A DNA stretch of 64,000 bases from Oleidesulfovibrio alaskensis DSM 16109 (GTDB taxonomy: Bacteria; Desulfobacterota; Desulfovibrionia; Desulfovibrionales; Desulfovibrionaceae). The DNA lies in the NCBI RefSeq assembly GCF_000482745.1, contig NZ_AXWQ01000006.1, positions 279,092 to 343,091 on the forward strand, in the 5' to 3' direction. This document shows positions 60,175-64,000 of the stretch, in pieces. The notes beneath the pieces were generated by a model, which was not told the origin of the DNA, searched no databases, and saw only the letters and a list, made by a program, of their open reading frames with translations. The position numbers and the translations under genes were made by a program. Each line of letters opens with the position of its first letter. The first letter of the stretch is position 1.

Positions 60175-60794
60175 TGCGACAGGTTCAGCAGGCAGTGGCG
60201 CGGGCGCTTTCCACCATACGCCTTGCCTTCAGGGCGCGGCTTACCGGCTTGGACACCGCCCCGCGTGTTCAGCTGGTGCAGGCCGATGCGCTGGCGGGTG
60301 AACGCCTGCAGGCGGCAGAGCTGTTTCAGCATTTCGGGTTTACCAGCGCTCCGCCGGAAGGCACCCAGCTGATTGTCCTGCCTCTGGGCGGTCGTACCGC
60401 CCACAGCGTTATTGTGGCCACAGAACACGGCAACTACCGCATGGACGTTACACAGGGCGAGGCCTGTATCTACAACCAGTGGGGGGCGCGCATCCATCTG
60501 AAGAAAGACCGCATAATAGAAGCCGACTGCGACCACTTCCGCATCAATGCGGCCCAAAGCATCACCATGCAGACAAAGTCATGGCAGGCCACGGCGACTG
60601 AGGGCACAACCTTTGCCAGCCCCACGCTGGCCTTCGGCGGCATGGACGGTGAACAGGCGCAGGCCAGCATAAATGCCCACATAAACACAACCGGCGACAT
60701 AACCTCGCAGGGAGATCATGTCGCCGGTGGCATAAGCCAGAGGCATCACCGCCATCAGGGGGATTCCGGCGGGACTACCGGGGAACCTGAGTAA
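60168..60794 (+). CDS. Baseplate spike protein (Mu gp45-like)
   Basis: A 208-residue protein of the gpV/gp45 group. An OB-fold N-terminal domain (QLVQADALAGERLQAAELFQHFGFTSAPP, TQLIVLPLGGRTAHSVIVATEHG) leads to a beta-helix tip (EADCDHFRINAAQSITMQTKSW). The C-terminal RHHRH histidine cluster may bind the apical metal ion, as HxH does in P2 and Mu spikes. The ATG at 60168 overlaps the gp44-like stop. Confidence 0.85.
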   Translation: MVMRQVQQAVARALSTIRLAFRARLTGLDTAPRVQLVQADALAGERLQAAELFQHFGFTSAPPEGTQLIVLPLGGRTAHSVIVATEHGNYRMDVTQGEACIYNQWGARIHLKKDRIIEADCDHFRINAAQSITMQTKSWQATATEGTTFASPTLAFGGMDGEQAQASINAHINTTGDITSQGDHVAGGISQRHHRHQGDSGGTTGEPE

Positions 60795-60796
60795 TT

Positions 60797-61054
60797 TTAT
60801 CGATCAGCTATATCACTAACCGCAAGGTCAAAGTTCGGGCCGCGCATAATCACATCACCCTTGTGCATAATCACTTCGCCGTCTGCTACAGCATAGCGTA
60901 GGGCTTCGTCAAAATCGATATGCTCATTTTTAGACAGGGAATGTTTCAGATACCAGACCCTGAGAGGCGGCTGCGCTTTCTCTCTGGTAACTAGCGCAAG
61001 GATGATAATCTTTCGATACTCGGCAAGATTCGCCTGCCATTCTTCCAGTGACAT
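60797..61054 (-). CDS. Small antisense gene inside the baseplate operon
   Basis: An 85-residue protein starting at the ATG of 61054 with GGAAGGGG seven bases upstream, a strong ribosome binding site. N-terminus SLEEWQANLAEYRKIIILALVTREKAQPP is helical. The rest (VWYLKHSLSKNEHIDFDEALRYAVADGEVIMHKGDVIMRG) is mixed and acidic. It lies on the opposite strand to all other late genes, in the gap between gp45-like and gp46-like, which suggests lysogenic expression of an accessory gene. Its upstream sequence is the 25-base repeat found also at 48016. Function unknown. Confidence 0.6.
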   Translation of the reverse strand: MSLEEWQANLAEYRKIIILALVTREKAQPPLRVWYLKHSLSKNEHIDFDEALRYAVADGEVIMHKGDVIMRGPNFDLAVSDIADR

Positions 61055-61105
61055 TCTGAACCCCTTCCACCTGTCCTGTATCTCGGCCGCCACTACAGTG
61101 GCGGC
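61054..61105. promoter_or_regulatory. Repeat plus start-abutting hairpin, copy 2
   Basis: The 25-base repeat (61054-61078) is followed after seven bases by hairpin GCCGCCACT/AGTGGCGGC (61086-61105), which ends directly at the gp46-like ATG (61106). On the minus strand the repeat contains the ribosome binding site of the small antisense gene. Confidence 0.6.
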
Positions 61106-61462
61106 ATGGGAAACGATGCAGGGTTAAATCCATATACAGGCGACTACACCGGAGAGCGCATCAGCCATCTGGGCAACGCCATCTATCTGCGCATCATGAC
61201 GCCTCTGGGCACATGGTGGGCAGACCCCACGGTAGGTTCGCGCCTGCACGAAATAGCGCGCGAAAAAGACCTGCCCCGCATCCGTACCCTTGCACAGCAA
61301 TATGCCCAGCAGGCATTGGCCCCGTTGGTTGAGGCAGGCAGAGCACAGTCCATACAGGTGACGGCCATGCAGCCGCATAACGGTGTATGCCTGTTGATTA
61401 TCTGTGCCACTGATTCAACCGGTAATCAACAGACGTTCCAATACCCTGTTCGTGTTATCTGA
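61106..61462 (+). CDS. Baseplate protein (Mu gp46, gpW-like)
   Basis: A 118-residue protein of the gp46/T4 gp25 lysozyme-like family: GERISHLGNAIYLRIMTPLGTWWADPTVGSRLHEI and APLVEAGRAQSIQVTAM. It is part of the baseplate wedge. The ATG abuts a hairpin and no conventional ribosome site is free, so translation may be controlled by structure. Confidence 0.83.
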   Translation: MGNDAGLNPYTGDYTGERISHLGNAIYLRIMTPLGTWWADPTVGSRLHEIAREKDLPRIRTLAQQYAQQALAPLVEAGRAQSIQVTAMQPHNGVCLLIICATDSTGNQQTFQYPVRVI

Positions 61463-61481
61463 ACAGATTACAGGATTCGCC

Positions 61482-62543
61482 ATGCCGTATATCACGCCAG
61501 ACTTCGCCGCTATCCGTCAGGGTATTCTGCGCGATACGCAAAACCTGCAGCCCGATGCCGCGACGTTGCCCGACAGCGACAACTACGTGCGGGCCAGTGC
61601 CACGGCATCGGCCATCGAAGGGTTGTACCAGCACCAGCTGTGGATTGCCCGCCAGATTCTGCCGGACACGGCGGATACCGAATACCTTGAAATTCATTGC
61701 GGCCTGCGCGGCATCACCCGCAAACCGGCTACCAGAGCCACAGGCACCCTGACGCTGCACGGTGCACCGCAGACACCCGCAGCGGCAGGCATCCGTGCCG
61801 CACACCCCGCATCAGGAGAACAATTTGCCACCACGGCGGCGGCTGTGCTGGATGAAACCGGCACCGCGGCCGTGCCCTGCCGGGCCGTAACGGCCAAGGC
61901 CCTGCCGGATTACACGGCAGAGCCGGTAACGCTGGTCAATGCGCCATCCGGCATACTTTCCGGCGCACAGCTGTCCCTTGCCGGCGGCACCGATGCCGAA
62001 AGCGACGCCCAGCTGCTGGAGCGTCTGCTGCTGCATATGCGTACTCCGCCGGGCGGCGGCAACCGCTACGATTATCAGCGCTGGGCGCTGGAGGTGCCCG
62101 GCGTTACCGCGGCTTTTGTGTATCCCCTGCGCCGCGGCCTCGGCACAGTGGACGTGGCGGTGCTGTCCGCCGACGGTTTGCCCGCTGCAGAGCTGGTAAC
62201 GGCGGTTCAGGCGCATATTGATGCACAGCGCCCTGTTACGGCCGCCGGCGTCACCGTGCTGGCCCCGCAGCCGCTGATGATAGACGTGCACGCCGCCGTG
62301 CGGCTGCAGGGCACCACCCTGCCCGTGGTAACGGCGCAGCTTCAGCAGTCGCTTGCCGTATTTTTCGCCGCACTGCTGCCGGGCGACCTTGTGGTGCGTT
62401 CCCATCTGGAGGCGCTCATATCCGGCATGGCAGGCGTGCAGGACAGACAGCTGATAACCCCCGCCGCTAACGTGCAGGCCGTGGTGGATGCCACCCGCCT
62501 GCAATGGCCCAGACCGGGGCAGGTGACGCTGGAGGCCATGTAA
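61482..62543 (+). CDS. Baseplate wedge protein (Mu gp47, gpJ-like)
   Basis: A 353-residue baseplate J family protein. It has PDFAAIRQGILRDTQNL, LWIARQILPDTADTEYLEIHCGLRGI, GGTDAESDAQLLERLLLHMRTPPGGGNRYDYQRWALEVPGV as blocks, then AFVYPLRRGLGTVDVAVL. It is followed without a gap by the gp48-like gene. Confidence 0.87.
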   Translation: MPYITPDFAAIRQGILRDTQNLQPDAATLPDSDNYVRASATASAIEGLYQHQLWIARQILPDTADTEYLEIHCGLRGITRKPATRATGTLTLHGAPQTPAAAGIRAAHPASGEQFATTAAAVLDETGTAAVPCRAVTAKALPDYTAEPVTLVNAPSGILSGAQLSLAGGTDAESDAQLLERLLLHMRTPPGGGNRYDYQRWALEVPGVTAAFVYPLRRGLGTVDVAVLSADGLPAAELVTAVQAHIDAQRPVTAAGVTVLAPQPLMIDVHAAVRLQGTTLPVVTAQLQQSLAVFFAALLPGDLVVRSHLEALISGMAGVQDRQLITPAANVQAVVDATRLQWPRPGQVTLEAM

Positions 62544-63125
62544 ATGGGCCATATCCGGTTGTTGCAACACCTGCTGCCCCCCACCAGCTACAGCGCGGAA
62601 GCCCCGCGCCTGCGGGCGCAGCTGCACGCAGAAGGCAACGCCCTTGATGCCGCGCTGGCTGCTTCTGTACGTGCCGTCATGGGCATAGACCCGTTCCGCG
62701 CGCAGGAATGGCTGCCGGACTGGGAGCGTGTTTACGGCCTGCCCGATGCCTGTTCCCATCCTGATACCACGCTGCAGGAACGCATCATGGCATTGGCCAT
62801 AGCCGTGCAGGAACAGGCCGGCCTGTCGCGGGCATGGTTTACGCGCCTTGCCATGCTGCTTGGCTACAGAGTGGTGGTGCACGAATACCCGCCGTTCTGC
62901 GCCGGTTCACATGCGGGCGACATGCTGACCAACGGCGACTGGCAATGGGCATGGGGGGTAGCCGCACCTGCCATTACCGAACGCCGCTTCAGCGCCGGAC
63001 GCAGCGCCGCGGGCGAAACCCTGTCCTCATGGGGCGATCATCTGCTGGAATGTGTCTTCCGCAGGCTGAAACCGGCCCATACCGAAGTCCTTTTTTCATA
63101 CGGAGGAACCAATGCACCGGATTGA
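62544..63125 (+). CDS. Tail protein (Mu gp48, DUF2313)
   Basis: A 193-residue protein of the DUF2313 (YmfQ) family: HLLPPTSYSAEAPRLRAQLHAEGNALDAAL, DPFRAQEWLPDWERVYGLPD and the C-terminal GDHLLECVFRRLKPAHTEVLFSYG. It joins baseplate and fibres. Its end overlaps the fibre gene start by 14 bases. Confidence 0.85.
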   Translation: MGHIRLLQHLLPPTSYSAEAPRLRAQLHAEGNALDAALAASVRAVMGIDPFRAQEWLPDWERVYGLPDACSHPDTTLQERIMALAIAVQEQAGLSRAWFTRLAMLLGYRVVVHEYPPFCAGSHAGDMLTNGDWQWAWGVAAPAITERRFSAGRSAAGETLSSWGDHLLECVFRRLKPAHTEVLFSYGGTNAPD

Positions 63126-64000
63126 TTCACAAGGTGCCACCGCGGAGGGGCGCTTTACCGAAGGTAACCCCACCATACCGGAACCTGCCACCGTGGTCAG
63201 CGCCGACTGGCTGAATGCCGTGCAGGATGAAATTCTGAATGTACTGGCAGAGGCGGGCATACAGCCGGAAAAAGCGGATAACGCACAGCTGAAAGAAGCC
63301 ATTCTCAAACTGGGACCGGAGCGTTTCAGGGGATTTTCCGCCGGAGGGCAGCATGCGTCATTTGAAGGTGACCTGAACACCATCGCCCATAACAGTCTGT
63401 ACGCCTGTGACCGGGCCAAAGTGCAGAATGCACCGGAGCTGCCTGCTGGTACGTGGGCTTTTGTGCATACCATGGTTCTGCCTGCCGATGCCGGACGCAC
63501 ACAGGTGTGCTGGCCTGCTGACGACCCTGACCACCCCGGCTGGAACCGCCGCCGTACCTCCACCGGCCAGTGGAGCGACTGGCGGGTGGTAGGCTCCGGC
63601 GAAGGCGGTATGCCTGTGGGCGCATTGCTTTTTTCCACCACCGGCACACCGCTGCCCGGCACAGTGGCGGTCAATGTTAAACAAAAATTTACACTGGGCA
63701 CCTACCCCCAGCTGGAAGCATGGGTGCGCAGCTGCGGGGGCTACCTGGCCACAGAGGCGGAATGGGACGCAGAGGCCGCCGCACAGGAAGGCTCCTGCGG
63801 CAAGTACTGCCTGACGGATACGCATATCATTCTGCCTTGCTACAGACACTACTTCTCGGCCGCGCAGAATGGTGCGGCGGGTAAAGCGGCAGGCGACTGG
63901 GCCGGTGATGCCATACGGAACCTTACTGGTGAACTCAAGTCATCCACTTCGCCTAACAGCCTTTTCCCAAGCCTCAGAGACACCGCTTCTGCAACCGGCG
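63112..64000 (+). CDS. Tail fibre protein, N-terminal part (runs off the window)
   Basis: The frame from ATG 63112 (CGGAGGAACC upstream) stays open to the last base, giving at least 296 residues. The start IDSQGATAEGRFTEGNP and VVSADWLNAVQDEI is the usual base-binding domain of fibres in Mu-like and P2-like prophages. After residue about 165 comes a variable part with GEGGMPVGALLFSTTGTPLPGT. Receptor-binding sequence lies beyond the window. Confidence 0.8.
   Translation, partial: MHRIDSQGATAEGRFTEGNPTIPEPATVVSADWLNAVQDEILNVLAEAGIQPEKADNAQLKEAILKLGPERFRGFSAGGQHASFEGDLNTIAHNSLYACDRAKVQNAPELPAGTWAFVHTMVLPADAGRTQVCWPADDPDHPGWNRRRTSTGQWSDWRVVGSGEGGMPVGALLFSTTGTPLPGTVAVNVKQKFTLGTYPQLEAWVRSCGGYLATEAEWDAEAAAQEGSCGKYCLTDTHIILPCYRHYFSAAQNGAAGKAAGDWAGDAIRNLTGELKSSTSPNSLFPSLRDTASATG

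Larger units (their letters stand above)
38438..64000 (+). mobile_element. Mu-like prophage (right end beyond window)
   Basis: The order repressor (minus), small early genes, MuA-type transposase, terminase, DUF935 portal, gp30-like, gpG, protease/scaffold, gpT capsid, gp35 to gp38, contractile sheath, tube, chaperone, tape measure, gpN/gpP-like, gp45 to gp48 and fibre is that of Mu-family phages. The left boundary is a guess at TGTGGGG (38438): Mu ends begin with TG, and two TTTGGCACA boxes (38455, 38592) sit just inside, where end-binding sites for the transposase are expected. The right end is outside the window, so the five-base target duplication cannot be checked. Confidence 0.85.

Noticed and set aside
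60470..60700. 76-codon minus-strand frame inside the gp45-like gene
   Set aside because: Entirely within a recognised structural gene, no ribosome binding site.
61812..62882. 356-codon minus-strand frame over gp47-like and gp48-like genes
   Set aside because: Antisense shadow caused by high G+C; the plus-strand products match phage families.

Overview
The window looks like chromosomal DNA of a sulfate-reducing deltaproteobacterium of the Desulfovibrio group. The evidence is a G+C-rich backbone, a periplasmic molybdopterin oxidoreductase operon with cytochrome c and rhodanese partners, and a Mu-like prophage with the module order common in that group. The species is inferred from gene content and was not tested by a search.

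Layout. (1) 60-12582, all on the minus strand: a tightly overlapping nonulosonic (pseudaminic-type) acid operon. It runs pseB, pseC, aldo/keto reductase, class III aminotransferase, pseF, a NeuB-family synthase, pseG, an SDR, a metallophosphoesterase, an ATP-grasp enzyme, pseI and an ABC exporter. Two different sialate-synthase paralogues in one operon suggest two sugars or a modified one. (2) 12858-13340: tRNA-Glu on the minus strand and, divergent from it, a strong promoter, a foldable region and a terminator that look like an unannotated RNA of about 220 nt. (3) 13654-23402: a FmdE/MoeA-like protein, then a Phs/Psr-type respiratory operon (cytochrome c, Mo subunit, Fe-S subunit, cytochrome b, two rhodanese proteins), a TorD-like chaperone and a CsoR/CstR-like regulator. 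A palindrome of the CsoR type lies inside the operon promoter. (4) 23546-26516: proVWX betaine uptake on the minus strand. (5) 27254-36646: RND efflux pair, MarR plus MFS exporter, a membrane-anchored EEP-family protein, an acetyltransferase, and a GntR-controlled monooxygenase and nitroreductase. (6) 37311-38437: a broken phage-type primase gene and repeat-rich DNA joined to the 3' end of the nitroreductase gene. (7) From about 38438 to beyond the window end: a Mu-like prophage. It carries a LexA-like repressor, small early genes, a MuA-type transposase, a terminase fusion, portal, gp30-like protein, gpG, protease/scaffold, capsid, the gp35-gp38 set, sheath, tube, frameshifted tail chaperone, tape measure, baseplate and the start of a fibre gene.

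The most interesting item is an AT-rich two-gene cargo (53325-54609) between the tail sheath and tail tube genes. It encodes a 286-residue soluble protein and, overlapping it, a 146-residue protein with four membrane segments. Sizes, topology and gene order match lambda RexA (279 residues) and RexB (144 residues), so I propose a RexAB-like or DUF4747-like abortive-infection module carried by the prophage. Other points of note are a textbook -1 frameshift heptamer in the tail chaperone gene, a 25-bp repeat plus start-codon-abutting hairpin used twice in the late genes, a small antisense gene inside the baseplate operon, and the absence of MuB, gam and lysis genes between transposase and terminase. 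All functional calls rest on motifs and context read by eye; no database search was possible.
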